Shown here one piece after another: positions 8,978 through 18,599 of a stretch of DNA of 64,000 nt. Source of the DNA: Aquabacter sp965279295 (GTDB taxonomy: Bacteria > Pseudomonadota > Alphaproteobacteria > Rhizobiales > Xanthobacteraceae); assembly GCA_965279295.1 (NCBI GenBank), contig CBDIHQ010000018.1. One strand, 5' to 3'. Every line of letters starts with the position of its first letter. Within the stretch, counting starts at the first letter, position 1. Position numbers and translations under genes: made by a program. The notes under the pieces were generated by a model. That model was not told the origin of the DNA and searched no databases. It saw nothing but the letters and a program-made list of their open reading frames with translations.

Positions 8978-10468
8978 ATGGCCGCTGTTGAAACCCAAGG
9001 ACAGGCAGCAGAAGCTGCTACCGGCACGACCGAAGTCTCCTTCCTCGATCAGGCGATCGCTGCCACCAAGCAGACCGATCCCGACCGCACGAAGGAATTG
9101 CTCCAGACCCTGACGAAGGAAGCTTTGTCGGGTACGGTTACCTATTCCAAGAACTTCGCACAGACCATCAACAACGCGATCACGGCGATCGACGCCAAGC
9201 TGTCGACCCAGCTGAACGCGGTGATGCACCATCCAGACTTCCAGAAGCTGGAAGGCACATGGCGGGGGTTGAAGTATCTGGTCTCGAACTCCGAGACCGG
9301 CAGCAGCCTGAAGATCCGCGCCCTGAACTGCACCAAGCGTGAACTCTACAAGAGCCTGACGAAGGCGTCTGAATTCGACCAGAGCGTGATCTTCAAGAAG
9401 ATCTACGAATCCGAATTCGGCAGCCCCGGCGGTGAACCCTATGGCTCGCTGATCGGCGACTATGAATTCACCAGCCATCCCGAGGACATCGAGCTTCTCA
9501 CCCAGATGTCCAGCGTGGCGGCGGCGGCGTTCGCTCCGTTCGTGACGGCGGCGAGCCCCAAGCTGTTCGGGTTCGACGAGTTCACGGAACTCTCCAAGCC
9601 GCGTGACCTCGAGAAGATTTTTGACTCGATCGAATATGCCAAGTGGCGCAGCTTCCGGGAATCTGAGGATTCCCGCTTCGTGACGCTGACGATGCCCCGC
9701 ACGCTGGCCCGCCTGCCCTATGGGTCGGACACCAAGCCGGTCGAGGCATTCGACTACGAGGAAAGCCCGATCGTCGACGGCGCGCCCCACGGTATGGGCC
9801 ACAAAGACTATTGCTGGATGAACTCGTCCTACGTGCTGGGTGCGCGCCTTACGGACGCGTTCGCGCAGTACGGCTGGTGCACCGCCATTCGCGGAGCCGA
9901 AGGCGGCGGCAAGGTCAGCGACCTGCCCAGCCACGTCTTCGTTTCGGATGATGGCGACACCGACCAGCAGTGCCCCACCGAGATCGGCATCACCGACCGC
10001 CGCGAAGCAGAGCTTTCCAAGCTCGGCTTCCTGCCGCTGTGCCACTACAAGGGCACGGACTATGCGGTGTTCTTCGGCGCCCAGACGACGCAGAAGCCCA
10101 AGAAGTACGACCGGCCGGAAGCAACGGCGAATGCCGCCATTTCCGCCCGCCTGCCCTACATCATGGCGACCTCGCGTTTCGCCCATTATCTGAAGATCAT
10201 GGGACGCGACAAGGTCGGCTCGTTCATGGAAGCGAGCGACTGCGAGGCTTGGCTCAACCGCTGGATCATCAATTACGTGAACGGCAATCCCGACGCAGGT
10301 CAGGAAATGAAGGCCAAGTACCCGCTGGCGGAAGCCAAGGTGGAAGTGCGCGAGATTCCAGGCATGCCCGGCTCCTACAACGCGGTCGCATGGCTGCGTC
10401 CGTGGCTGCAGATGGAAGAACTGACAACCTCGCTGCGCATGGTGGCGCGCATCCCTGCGGCCTCCTAG
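8978..10468 (+). CDS. tssC: T6SS sheath large subunit TssC (ImpC/VipB)
   Basis: 496 residues. Hallmarks of TssC are present: LNAVMHHPDFQKLEGTWRGL near residue 80, EFGSPGGEPYG, RFAHYLKIMGRDKVGSF, and the C-terminal MKAKYPLAEAKVEVREIPG. Together with TssB it makes the contractile sheath. Position next to tssB matches ImpC (TssC41) of Agrobacterium. The next gene is a divergent paralogue, so this cluster encodes two large-subunit types. Confidence 0.97.
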   Translation: MAAVETQGQAAEAATGTTEVSFLDQAIAATKQTDPDRTKELLQTLTKEALSGTVTYSKNFAQTINNAITAIDAKLSTQLNAVMHHPDFQKLEGTWRGLKYLVSNSETGSSLKIRALNCTKRELYKSLTKASEFDQSVIFKKIYESEFGSPGGEPYGSLIGDYEFTSHPEDIELLTQMSSVAAAAFAPFVTAASPKLFGFDEFTELSKPRDLEKIFDSIEYAKWRSFRESEDSRFVTLTMPRTLARLPYGSDTKPVEAFDYEESPIVDGAPHGMGHKDYCWMNSSYVLGARLTDAFAQYGWCTAIRGAEGGGKVSDLPSHVFVSDDGDTDQQCPTEIGITDRREAELSKLGFLPLCHYKGTDYAVFFGAQTTQKPKKYDRPEATANAAISARLPYIMATSRFAHYLKIMGRDKVGSFMEASDCEAWLNRWIINYVNGNPDAGQEMKAKYPLAEAKVEVREIPGMPGSYNAVAWLRPWLQMEELTTSLRMVARIPAAS

Positions 10469-10501
10469 CCCGCGTCGCCTGTTTGGGATGACACTGTGGA
10501 C

Positions 10502-12064
10502 ATGACGTCCATCTCTTCCCGGACCACGGAGCATGTCTTCGTGCCGGGGGGGCAGAACGAAGATCCGCAAGGCGCGCCCCGGCGCGCCTTGCGGCGTTTG
10601 GCCGTGGACATGGCGCTCGGCCGCCTGCCGTCTCAAAGGCTCGACGCCTTTCTCTCAAGCAAGGACCCGCTGGTTGCGCTTCGCGACTGGTTCAAGGGGG
10701 ATATCGACAACCTCGCCAACACCGATGCGCTGATCGGTGCCATCGAGCGCGACATCGCATTCCTCGACGAAATGCTGTCCGAGCAGCTCAATGCCGTTCT
10801 CCACCAGCCTCGGTTCCAGAAGCTGGAAGCCTCCTGGCGCGGCCTGTCCTATCTCGCGGCGTGCGCGAGCGCGGCACAGTCGGTCGTGATCAAGGCTCTC
10901 AATATCTCGTGGCACGAAGTTGCCGTCGATTTCGAGCGCGCGGCGGATTTCGACCAGAGCCACCTTTTCCAGAAGGTCTACAGCAACGAGTTCGGCATGC
11001 CGGGCGGTCTGCCCTTCGGAGTGCTGCTCTGCGACTACGAAATTCGCCATCGCCCGACGAAGGAACTACCGGTGGACGACGTCGCGACGCTCACGGGCCT
11101 CGCAGGTGTCGCCGCCGCCGCGTTCGCGCCCGCCATTCTCGGGGCATCGCCTCGCCTTCTCGGCCTCGACAGCTTCTGCGATCTCGACCACGTTTCCACG
11201 CTCTCCGGGCTGTTTCGCTCCCCCGAATACCTGCGCTTTGCCCGCTTGCGGCAGATGGAGGACGCCCGTTTCCTAGGGTTGGTTCTGCCGCGCGTCCTGA
11301 TGCGCGCGCCTTATACCCATGATGTCGCGCACGGGCTCGCCTTCCGCTATCGGGAGGATCTGCACGGGCTGAGCCATGACCAATGGTGCTGGGGCAGCGC
11401 GGTTTACGCCTTCGGCGAAGTGCTGATCCGCTCGTTCCACCTGCATGGCTGGTTCGCGGATATTTGCGGCTCCCGCCGCGACGAGGTGGACCACGGCATC
11501 GTCGCCCGCCTCGTCGCACCAAGCGCGGAAACCGATGCGCCCGGCCTGGTGGAACGCTTCGCCTGTGAGTTGGCTATCCCCGCCGAGATCGAGCAGGACC
11601 TTTGGGAATTGGGGATGATGAACCTCAAGGTCTGCAAGGACACGTCCCGGCTCGTGTTCCAGACCAGCGTGTCCATGCAGTCAGTGCCCACTTACGACAG
11701 CCCGATCGCCAATGTGAACGCCCGCATTTCCGCCATGCTGCGCTACATTCTGTGCGTGTCGCGCTTCGCCCATTTCGCCAAGGTTCGGGTCCGTGACCGG
11801 ATCGGTAGCTACATCACAGCCGAAGCGTGCGAGAACGACCTCCAGACGTGGCTGCATAGCTATTGCCTCGGCAACGACGATGCAGGACCTGAGATGAAGG
11901 CGCGGTTTCCGCTTCGCGAGGCCAGGGTGGAGGTGAAAGCTGTTCCGGGGCGTCCCGGCGCCTTCTCCTGCTCCCTGCACCTTAGGCCGCATTTCCAGCT
12001 CGACCAGATTTTCACAACCTTCAAGCTCATCACCGATATCGCAATCGCATCGGCGCGCAACTAG
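10502..12064 (+). CDS. Second T6SS sheath large subunit-like protein (ImpD/TssC40 type)
   Basis: About 520 residues and clearly related to the preceding TssC (LNAVLHQPRFQKLEASWRGL, EFGMPGGLPFG, RFAHFAKVRVRDRIGSY, MKARFPLREARVEVKAVPG). It has an extra N-terminal segment of about 60 residues and many substitutions. Its place after tssC and before tagJ matches ImpD (TssC40) of Agrobacterium, where both TssC forms are needed for secretion. Whether it co-assembles into the sheath or caps it cannot be told from sequence. I used the ATG at 10502; a GTG two codons earlier (10496) is also possible. Confidence 0.9.
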   Translation: MTSISSRTTEHVFVPGGQNEDPQGAPRRALRRLAVDMALGRLPSQRLDAFLSSKDPLVALRDWFKGDIDNLANTDALIGAIERDIAFLDEMLSEQLNAVLHQPRFQKLEASWRGLSYLAACASAAQSVVIKALNISWHEVAVDFERAADFDQSHLFQKVYSNEFGMPGGLPFGVLLCDYEIRHRPTKELPVDDVATLTGLAGVAAAAFAPAILGASPRLLGLDSFCDLDHVSTLSGLFRSPEYLRFARLRQMEDARFLGLVLPRVLMRAPYTHDVAHGLAFRYREDLHGLSHDQWCWGSAVYAFGEVLIRSFHLHGWFADICGSRRDEVDHGIVARLVAPSAETDAPGLVERFACELAIPAEIEQDLWELGMMNLKVCKDTSRLVFQTSVSMQSVPTYDSPIANVNARISAMLRYILCVSRFAHFAKVRVRDRIGSYITAEACENDLQTWLHSYCLGNDDAGPEMKARFPLREARVEVKAVPGRPGAFSCSLHLRPHFQLDQIFTTFKLITDIAIASARN

Positions 12065-12085
12065 CTCAAAACAGGGTCTCTTCAG

Positions 12086-12886
12086 ATGTCCGCAAAAGCC
12101 AAGCTTATGTTTGAAGAAGGCCGGCTTCGCGATGCGATCCTGGCGTTGAACGACGCCGTCAAGGCCGCGCCGCTGGATATCCAGCTTCGCAGCCAGCTGG
12201 CCGAACTGCTGTGCGTCGCCGGCGAGCTTGATCGCGCGGAGCGCCAGTTCGAGGCGATCGCCCAGCAGGACATGACCACCGCGCTTCAGGTCAACACTCT
12301 GCGCCAACTGGTGCGGGCGGACCAGGCGCGCCGCCAGGTGTGGACCGAAGGCCGCGCGCCGGAATTGCTCGCCGCCCCGCCGGAGCATGTGGTGATCCGC
12401 CTTGAGGCGCTTATGCATCTGCGCGCGGGCCGTACCGCCGAAGCGGGCGCGAACCTTGCCCGTGCCGAGGCGGCCCGGCCCGTGATCACCGGAACCCACA
12501 ATGATGTGCCCTTCAGCGACTTCCGCGACCTCGACGACCTGACCGCCGGCATCCTCGAGGTGATGACCACCACCGGCAAATATTATTGGGTTCCGATGGA
12601 GCAGGTCGACGAAATCGAGTTCAAACCCCGTGCGCGCGCCCTCGACGCCGCATGGTGCACGGCGCAGATCAGCGTGCGTGGCGGCCCTGAAGGTGAAGTG
12701 GTCATCCCCGCCATCTATCCCGTGACCGAGGCGGCTCCGCGCGATGCCATCCTTCTCGGCCGCGAGAGCAATTGGCTGGACGTCGCACCGGATTGCGTGC
12801 GCGGCGAGGGCCTGCGCTGCTTCCTGGTGGGGGACGAGAGCGTGAGCATCGGTGAACTGCGCCACCTCATATTCAACGCCGCATGA
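12086..12886 (+). CDS. tagJ: T6SS accessory protein TagJ (ImpE)
   Basis: 266 residues. The N-terminal half is TPR-like (FEEGRLRDAILALNDAVKAAP and LAELLCVAGELDRAERQFEAI); the C-terminal half has the ImpE pattern TGKYYWVPMEQVDEIEF and LLGRESNWLD. TagJ binds the N-terminal helix of TssB and is thought to help sheath turnover in systems where ClpV does not recognise TssC directly. Its stop overlaps the tssE start by four bases (ATGA). Confidence 0.93.
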   Translation: MSAKAKLMFEEGRLRDAILALNDAVKAAPLDIQLRSQLAELLCVAGELDRAERQFEAIAQQDMTTALQVNTLRQLVRADQARRQVWTEGRAPELLAAPPEHVVIRLEALMHLRAGRTAEAGANLARAEAARPVITGTHNDVPFSDFRDLDDLTAGILEVMTTTGKYYWVPMEQVDEIEFKPRARALDAAWCTAQISVRGGPEGEVVIPAIYPVTEAAPRDAILLGRESNWLDVAPDCVRGEGLRCFLVGDESVSIGELRHLIFNAA

Positions 12887-13329
12887 GCCCCGCCATTGGC
12901 CCTTCGCTGCTCGACCGCCTCTACGGAGATGACGGGCATGTGGTGAAGCGCGTCCGTGATGGGCTTAAACGCGATCTTGAAGACCTGCTGAACACACCCC
13001 AGCGCGTTATCGGCTGGGGTGCGGAACTGGGCGAACTCGACGCGTCGCTGTTCAATTACGGCATTGTCGAACTCTCCACCTCCAACCTTTCGACGGAACA
13101 GATGCGGGCCGCGGTGGTGGAGCAGATCGGAGAAACCATCCGGCGCCTTGAGCCACGCCTGGCCGACATGAAAATCTTCGCTCTCCCCAATGCGGACCCT
13201 GCAGACCGCTCGCTGCGCATGCGGATTGAGGTTCAGATCATGGTGGAGTCGGAAGCCGAGCCCGTGTTCTTCAACACCATTATCGACCCGATCAGCAATA
13301 TGGTCACGCTGACCACTGCGGGGGCCTGA
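12883..13329 (+). CDS. tssE: T6SS baseplate protein TssE (gp25-like, ImpF)
   Basis: 148 residues with a gp25/GPW lysozyme-like fold signature: LLDRLYGDD at the N-terminus, then SLFNYGIVELS and a C-terminal beta segment (RIEVQIMVESEAEPVFFNTIID). TssE is the baseplate wedge component that initiates sheath assembly. Overlaps tagJ upstream, and its stop shares bases with the tssF start (TGATG), so translation is probably coupled. Confidence 0.93.
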   Translation: MSPAIGPSLLDRLYGDDGHVVKRVRDGLKRDLEDLLNTPQRVIGWGAELGELDASLFNYGIVELSTSNLSTEQMRAAVVEQIGETIRRLEPRLADMKIFALPNADPADRSLRMRIEVQIMVESEAEPVFFNTIIDPISNMVTLTTAGA

Positions 13330-15152
13330 TGGACGAACTGCTTCCGTACTACAATAAGGAACTGCTTTATCTGCGCCGAATGGCGGAGGAGTTCGCGGCC
13401 CGCCATCCCAAGATCGCGGGAAACCTGCGCCTGAGCGGAGATGCCATCGACGACCCGCATGTGGCGCGTTTGGTGGAGGGCGTTGCCTTTCTGAACGCCC
13501 GCGTTGCCCGCAAGCTGGACGACGAATTTCCCGAACTGGTCGACACGCTCCTGGAGGTTCTCTACCCCCATTATCTCGCGCCGATCCCGTCCATGGCGAC
13601 GGTGCAGTTCAAGCAGAAGGCGGAAGTCACGGTTCCGCAGGAGATCCCAGTTGATACAGAGCTGGATTCCGAACCCGTAGACGGCGAGACCTGCCGGTTC
13701 AGGACGCGATATCCCGTCACCCTCTGGCCAATCACCATTTCAGAGGCGGCGCTGCGGGGACGTCCCATCATCGCGCCGCCCAATCCGAGGGCCCAGGGCG
13801 CCTATTCGACGCTGCGCCTCTCACTCACTTGCACCGCGCCGGACACCACATTCTCGGACCTTCAGCCGGACCGCCTGCGGGTCTTCCTGCGGGGGCAGGC
13901 GTCGCACGCCTACACCCTCCACGAGATGATCTTCAACCACACCATCTCGATCGCGCTCGCGGATTCGCCGAACGACCCCAATCCCGTGTTCCTGCCGCCC
14001 AGCGCTGTTCAGCCTGTGGGTTTTGCGCCGGATGAGACAATCCTGCCCTACGCGCCGCAGTCCCAGCCGGCGTATCGGACGCTCACCGAGTTCTTCGTCT
14101 TCCCGGACAAGTTTTTGTATTTCGACATCGACCTCTCGGCGAAGGTGCTGCGCGGTGCCGGCTCCGAGCTGCACGTCTTCTTCTATTTCAACAAGAGCGA
14201 CATGACGCTGGAGCGCGGCCTCTCGAAAGATGCGTTCGCGCTCGGGTGCACGCCGATCGTCAATCTGTTCCGGCAAAGGGCGGAGCCGGTCATCGCGGCC
14301 CAGAACCGGCTGGAATACCGCGTCATGCCGGACGCCCGCCGGCAGGAGGCGTTGGAGGTTCATTCTCTTCTCGGCGTGACTGCTAGCGATGCCGACGGAC
14401 GGCGACGGCCGATCCAGCCGTTCTATTCCCGCTCCTTGCATACCGACGAGACGGAGCGCCCCGCCTATTGGTCCATGTCCCGGCGCCGTGCCGAGGGGCG
14501 TATTCCCGGCACGGAGGCCTATCTCTCCTTCTCCGACCTTAATCCGGGCTTCACGCGCACCGATCTCGTGGTCTCGGCCGATACCCTTTGCCTGAACCGT
14601 GACTTGCCCTCCAAGCTGCCATATGGCGGCGGCCATCCCATCTTCGTGCCGGTCCAGGGACGGGCCACGGTGGAAAGCGTCCACTGCCTATCCCCGTTGA
14701 CCCCGACCTTGCGCGTGAGCGATGCCGGCGGGCGCAACTGGCGCCTCATGTCGCATCTGCTGCTAAACCATCTGTCGCTGGTGGGGCCCGAGGGCCTGGA
14801 GGCGTTGCAGGAAATTCTGCAGCTCTATGATTTCCGTGGCTCTCCCGAGACCAAGCGGATGATCCAGGGCATAACAGCCCTGTCCGCCACCCGTGGCACC
14901 GCGCGTGCACCGCGCCGGCCGGGCGACGTCACCTGGGGCGACGCCATTTGCCGTGGCATCGATCTCACCGTCGAGTTCGATCCCGCGAACTTCACCGGCA
15001 GCAGCTTGTTCCTGTTCGGAATGGTCCTGGACCAGTTCTTCGGGCTGCACGTATCCATCAATTCCTTCACCCGGCTCACCGCCACGGTGAAGGGGAAACC
15101 AGGAACGCTTCGCACATGGCCGGCGCGCGTAGGCTATCGTCCTCTCCTGTAA
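13329..15152 (+). CDS. tssF: T6SS baseplate protein TssF (ImpG/VasA)
   Basis: 607 residues, the normal family size. It begins with MDELLPYYNKELLYLRRMAEEFA, close to the TssF consensus, followed by FAARHPKIAGNLRL and DPHVARLVEGVAFLNARV. TssF forms the baseplate wedge with TssG and TssK. The start shares bases with the tssE stop, and the end overlaps tssG by 37 bases, as is usual for this pair. Confidence 0.96.
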   Translation: MDELLPYYNKELLYLRRMAEEFAARHPKIAGNLRLSGDAIDDPHVARLVEGVAFLNARVARKLDDEFPELVDTLLEVLYPHYLAPIPSMATVQFKQKAEVTVPQEIPVDTELDSEPVDGETCRFRTRYPVTLWPITISEAALRGRPIIAPPNPRAQGAYSTLRLSLTCTAPDTTFSDLQPDRLRVFLRGQASHAYTLHEMIFNHTISIALADSPNDPNPVFLPPSAVQPVGFAPDETILPYAPQSQPAYRTLTEFFVFPDKFLYFDIDLSAKVLRGAGSELHVFFYFNKSDMTLERGLSKDAFALGCTPIVNLFRQRAEPVIAAQNRLEYRVMPDARRQEALEVHSLLGVTASDADGRRRPIQPFYSRSLHTDETERPAYWSMSRRRAEGRIPGTEAYLSFSDLNPGFTRTDLVVSADTLCLNRDLPSKLPYGGGHPIFVPVQGRATVESVHCLSPLTPTLRVSDAGGRNWRLMSHLLLNHLSLVGPEGLEALQEILQLYDFRGSPETKRMIQGITALSATRGTARAPRRPGDVTWGDAICRGIDLTVEFDPANFTGSSLFLFGMVLDQFFGLHVSINSFTRLTATVKGKPGTLRTWPARVGYRPLL

Positions 15153-16210
15153 TCCGCTCCCTCCTGGAGGCGCCGCACAGTTTCGATCTTGTGCAGGCGG
15201 TCCGGGTGCTGGAGGGGGTGCAGGCGTTTCAATCCGAGGCGGCCGGGGAGCCGCAGGACATGGCGCCCACGGACGAGGACGGCCGCATGGACCTGCATGC
15301 CGTCAAGTTTGTAAGCGACACCTCGTTACGTTATCCCGGCAGCGCGATCACGCGGGCAAAGGAGACGGCGCGGGGCAATCTGGAACTCACCATCTCGCTG
15401 ATCGGCCTGCTCGGGCCGATGGGCGTCCTGCCCTACAGCTACACGACGCATGTGGTCTCCTCGACGCACAACAACGACGAGGCGCTGCGCAATTTCATCG
15501 ACATCTTCCACCACCGCGCGGTGACGCTGTTCTGCAACGCCTCCTCCAAATACCGCATCGCCCTGTCCCGAAAACACGTAGATTCGCTGACAAGCGAGGA
15601 GGCCAATTCCTTCACCGTCGCACTGAAGGCTTTGGCCGGCATCTTTTCGCCCGGAATGTCCAACCGCCTGGCGATTTCCGACGACACCATCGTCCACCAT
15701 GCCGGACTGTTCAGCGCGCAGACCCGGTCGCTGGCCGCGCTGGAAGCCTTGCTGACCAGCGAACTGGGACAAGAGGTGCGTGTTCTCCCGTTCGTCGGCG
15801 GCTGGGTGTCCGTGCCCCCTCTGGAACAGACCCGCCTCGGCGGCGCGTATGAGGGAAGCGGGCTTCACACCCAGCTCGACGCCAGCGCCATGGTCGGCGA
15901 CCGCAGTTGGGTGGCGCAGGACCATTTTCGCATCACTGTCGGGCCTGTGAGCCAGGAGCAACTCATTTCGCTGCTTCCCGGCCAGCCGCGCGCCAACCTC
16001 GTAGCGGATCTCGTTCAGATGTTCTGCGGGCTGGAGTTCAGCTTCGACGTCAATGTGATCGTCAAGGCCAGGAACGTTCCAGCCGCTCGGCTCGCGGTCG
16101 ACGAGGACGATCTCGGCGGTGCGAGGCTCGGGCAAATGGCTTGGATATTGAGCGCGGACAGCCCCGTGGACCGCTCCGACGCAATCTTTTCTATCGGCAG
16201 CCTCGGCTGA
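15116..16210 (+). CDS. tssG: T6SS baseplate protein TssG (ImpH/VasB)
   Basis: 364 residues from the ATG at 15116, inside the end of tssF. The sequence opens with PVIRSLLEAPHSFDLVQAVRVLE, typical of TssG, and contains LIGLLGPMGVLPYSYT, the conserved GLxGPxGxLP motif. It forms the TssFG wedge of the baseplate. The open frame reaches back to 14948 inside tssF, but that extension is Arg/His-rich and unlike TssG, so the internal ATG is the better start. Confidence 0.94.
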   Translation: MAGARRLSSSPVIRSLLEAPHSFDLVQAVRVLEGVQAFQSEAAGEPQDMAPTDEDGRMDLHAVKFVSDTSLRYPGSAITRAKETARGNLELTISLIGLLGPMGVLPYSYTTHVVSSTHNNDEALRNFIDIFHHRAVTLFCNASSKYRIALSRKHVDSLTSEEANSFTVALKALAGIFSPGMSNRLAISDDTIVHHAGLFSAQTRSLAALEALLTSELGQEVRVLPFVGGWVSVPPLEQTRLGGAYEGSGLHTQLDASAMVGDRSWVAQDHFRITVGPVSQEQLISLLPGQPRANLVADLVQMFCGLEFSFDVNVIVKARNVPAARLAVDEDDLGGARLGQMAWILSADSPVDRSDAIFSIGSLG

Positions 16211-16247
16211 GCCCACAAAACAACATCGTCAAAGGGACAGAAGCGCC

Positions 16248-17807
16248 ATGGCCAATTGGGCGTCCGGTTACGTTTCCGATATCGAGTATCTGCCGGGCCT
16301 TTATGTCGAGCAGACGCCCGCGCATCTTGCTCTTGCGTGCCTTCTGAACGGGGTCGAACCACCTGACATCGGCGGCCCCTTCTCCTATTGCGAACTCGGG
16401 TGCGGCCAGGGCGTCACCGCGAACATCATCGCAGCCGCCAACCCCAAGGCGCATGTGGTGGCCATGGACTTCAATCCGGCCCACATCGCGCGTGGCAGTC
16501 AGGTGGCGCGCGACGCCGGCCTTGCGAACATCGAGTTCCTCGAACTCAGTTTCGAGGAGATGCTGGAAAAACGCGACCTGCCGGATTTCGACATGGTCAC
16601 GATGCACGGCGTCTGGTCCTGGATCGGCGCTGCCGAGCGGGCACAGATCACCCAGTTTCTCAAACAGAAGGTCAAGCCCGGCGGACTGGTTTCGATTACC
16701 TACAACGCTATGCCCGGGTGGACCACGCTGCTCCCGATCCAGCGCCTGCTCTACGAACACGCCAATCTTGGCCACGCGCGCAGCGACGAGGCCATTCTGA
16801 AAGGCCTGGACTGGATCGAGGAGCTTCAGAAATGCGGCGCCGGCGCGCTGGGGAACAAGGATCTCATCGACTACATACGCAATGGCGCGAACAGCAAAGC
16901 CGCAGGGCCTCACCGCGCGGTGTATCTGGCGCATGAATACATCAACAGCGGCTGGCAACCGCAGTATCATATGGACACTGCAAAGCAGCTCATTCCGGCC
17001 AAACTGAACTATGTCGGCTCGTCCGGCGTGCTGGATGCCTTTTCGGACCTGTCTTTCCGTCCCGATCAGAAGCAGGCGCTTGAACAGGTTCCGCCCGGCC
17101 CGCTGCGCGAGACGTTGAAGGACTATCTGGTCAACAAGCCGTTTCGCCGCGATGTCTATGTTCGCGGGGCTCGCAAGCTGTCCGATGCCGTGCGGGATGC
17201 CAAGCTCAAGGCTTTTGCCATGGTCTTGACCATACCGCCGGATGACGTCCAGTTTTCGCTGGACGTTCCCGTCGGCAAGGCCGAACTGCCCAGACACCAT
17301 TACGAGCCGATCTTCACCGCGCTCGCGCAGCGGCCGCACACTCTGGGGGAATTGGTAGACCTTCCGGCCCTCTCGGACCTCACGGGCGCCCCGTCGGCCC
17401 TGGAAATCGCCGGCATCCTGGTCGGCTCAGGCCAGGCCCAGATCGTACCATGGGGATTGGGAACTGGACGGAACGCCGGTGCCAGCGCACTGAACCGCGC
17501 GGCGACGCGCGAAGTGGCGGAGCAGAGAGCCGCCTTCGCCTCCATCGCTGCACCGCTAACGGGCTCAGGCCTGACCTTGCAGACCATGGAGGCCCTTGTG
17601 TTCGACGCCATCGCCACCGGGACGGCGCGCAACTCAGATGCCGTTATATCCCACGTCGCCGCGCGAGTGCGGGCAGGCGGCGTGCCACTGCAGAAGGATG
17701 GAAAGACCATAGATAGCGCGGAAGCTCAGCTTGCGGTCGTGGCTGAAAGCGTCGACTGGTGTTTCGCCCGGCGGCTACCCCTATGGGACCAGCTAAAGGT
17801 TTTCTAG
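16248..17807 (+). CDS. SAM-dependent methyltransferase with regulatory domain, at the 3' end of the T6SS cluster
   Basis: 519 residues. A class I Rossmann methyltransferase domain lies at about 40-200, with SAM motif I CELGCGQG (residues 48-55), an acidic strand end (AMDFNP) and a post-I segment DMVTMHGVWSWI. The remainder resembles the methyltransferase regulatory domain family (MethyTransf_Reg), then a C-terminal helical part. The gene starts 37 bases after tssG on the same strand, with no terminator between, so it is probably co-transcribed. The substrate is unknown; it could modify a T6SS component, an effector or a cell-surface molecule. Nothing in the sequence decides this. Confidence 0.8.
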   Translation: MANWASGYVSDIEYLPGLYVEQTPAHLALACLLNGVEPPDIGGPFSYCELGCGQGVTANIIAAANPKAHVVAMDFNPAHIARGSQVARDAGLANIEFLELSFEEMLEKRDLPDFDMVTMHGVWSWIGAAERAQITQFLKQKVKPGGLVSITYNAMPGWTTLLPIQRLLYEHANLGHARSDEAILKGLDWIEELQKCGAGALGNKDLIDYIRNGANSKAAGPHRAVYLAHEYINSGWQPQYHMDTAKQLIPAKLNYVGSSGVLDAFSDLSFRPDQKQALEQVPPGPLRETLKDYLVNKPFRRDVYVRGARKLSDAVRDAKLKAFAMVLTIPPDDVQFSLDVPVGKAELPRHHYEPIFTALAQRPHTLGELVDLPALSDLTGAPSALEIAGILVGSGQAQIVPWGLGTGRNAGASALNRAATREVAEQRAAFASIAAPLTGSGLTLQTMEALVFDAIATGTARNSDAVISHVAARVRAGGVPLQKDGKTIDSAEAQLAVVAESVDWCFARRLPLWDQLKVF

Positions 17808-17902
17808 GGGGCGCCGCTCTACCTCATCTTTTCCTGAACTAAGCCGGAACTTAGGCGTCAATCCATTGTTAAGCATTGGCAACAAGCCGATGGGGTCTGC
17901 CA

Positions 17903-17989
17903 ATGGAAATCGCAGCGTTTGGCATTATCGCAGCCGTGTTCGCCGCCACCATGCTGTTCAGCGTTGGAACCGAGCAGCTTCGTCGCTGA
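17903..17989 (+). CDS. Possible 28-residue single-helix membrane peptide
   Basis: An ATG-to-TGA frame encodes one hydrophobic helix (IAAFGIIAAVFAATMLFSV) followed by a short polar tail ending in RR, as in many small bacterial membrane proteins. It lies about 95 bases after the methyltransferase stop, in an otherwise gene-free stretch. The upstream ribosome-binding site is weak (GATGGGG). Length and composition alone are thin evidence. Confidence 0.25.
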   Translation: MEIAAFGIIAAVFAATMLFSVGTEQLRR

Positions 17990-18100
17990 AATGACGGATA
18001 GCGGACCGAGCATGGGCGTGGCTATTGTGCCGTGTGGTATGGATTGCATGACGCGATTTCGCATCCTCGCCCAGCACCCTTCCGTCTTAGAACCGGTGAG

Positions 18101-18247
18101 CTAACGGCTTACTTGAGCGCGCTGCTTTACAGGGGAATTGGGCTGCGTCACGTAAATCGGGCGATCCTTTTGAGCCGCCAGAAATGCAGCGATGGCTGAC
18201 GCGAGACTCTTGGCCCGACCAATCCTCAGATGCTGCATAAGCGACAT
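18101..18247 (-). CDS. Possible short protein of unknown function
   Basis: A 48-residue frame on the minus strand with a basic amphipathic helix (HLRIGRAKSLASAIAAFLA) and a polar tail. A GGACAGG sequence lies about nine bases before the ATG and could be a ribosome-binding site. No family is recognised. The rest of 17990-18569 has no frame I consider convincing on either strand. Confidence 0.22.
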   Translation of the reverse strand: MSLMQHLRIGRAKSLASAIAAFLAAQKDRPIYVTQPNSPVKQRAQVSR

Positions 18248-18565
18248 GAAAAGCGGCCTGTCCTGTCCAGATTGCATCGTCAATATCCCGGCTTACCGCG
18301 CGCAAAACGCTGAAGCCGAAGACTTGGTTCCGGGCTCCCAGAAAATACGGCATGCTCGAGCGATCTTAGGCACCCCGCAAAATGAAGGCGGCATTCTGGG
18401 GGGACAGATGCGATGACGGAGCGTACCGACCCCTTCCTCCGCCCTCCCGGCTGGCACGTCTGACATACGGGCTCGTAACGTGGCTAACCCGAGGTGGTCC
18501 CCTCTCCCTCTCGCGTGGAGGCAATCACGTACAGACGCCAGACGTGCATATGCTGCCTCGCAAAT

Positions 18566-18599
18566 GAAAAGTGCCCGACACCGTTTCCGGCCGGGCACT
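18566..18599 (-). terminator. Rho-independent terminator for the acidic small protein gene
   Basis: An inverted repeat with outer arms AGTGCCCG and CGGGCACT (18570-18577 and 18592-18599) is followed, reading the minus strand, by TTTTCATTTG. It stands about 45 bases after the stop of the minus-strand gene at 18646-18990. Confidence 0.7.

Noticed and set aside
8903..10636. 577-codon open frame antisense to tssC
   Set aside because: Shadow of a strongly coding gene; the translation is Arg/Gly/His-rich and has no ribosome-binding site or recognisable domain.
17836..17855. Short inverted repeat CTAAG/CTTAG after the methyltransferase
   Set aside because: Only five pairs and no T-tract, too weak to call a terminator.
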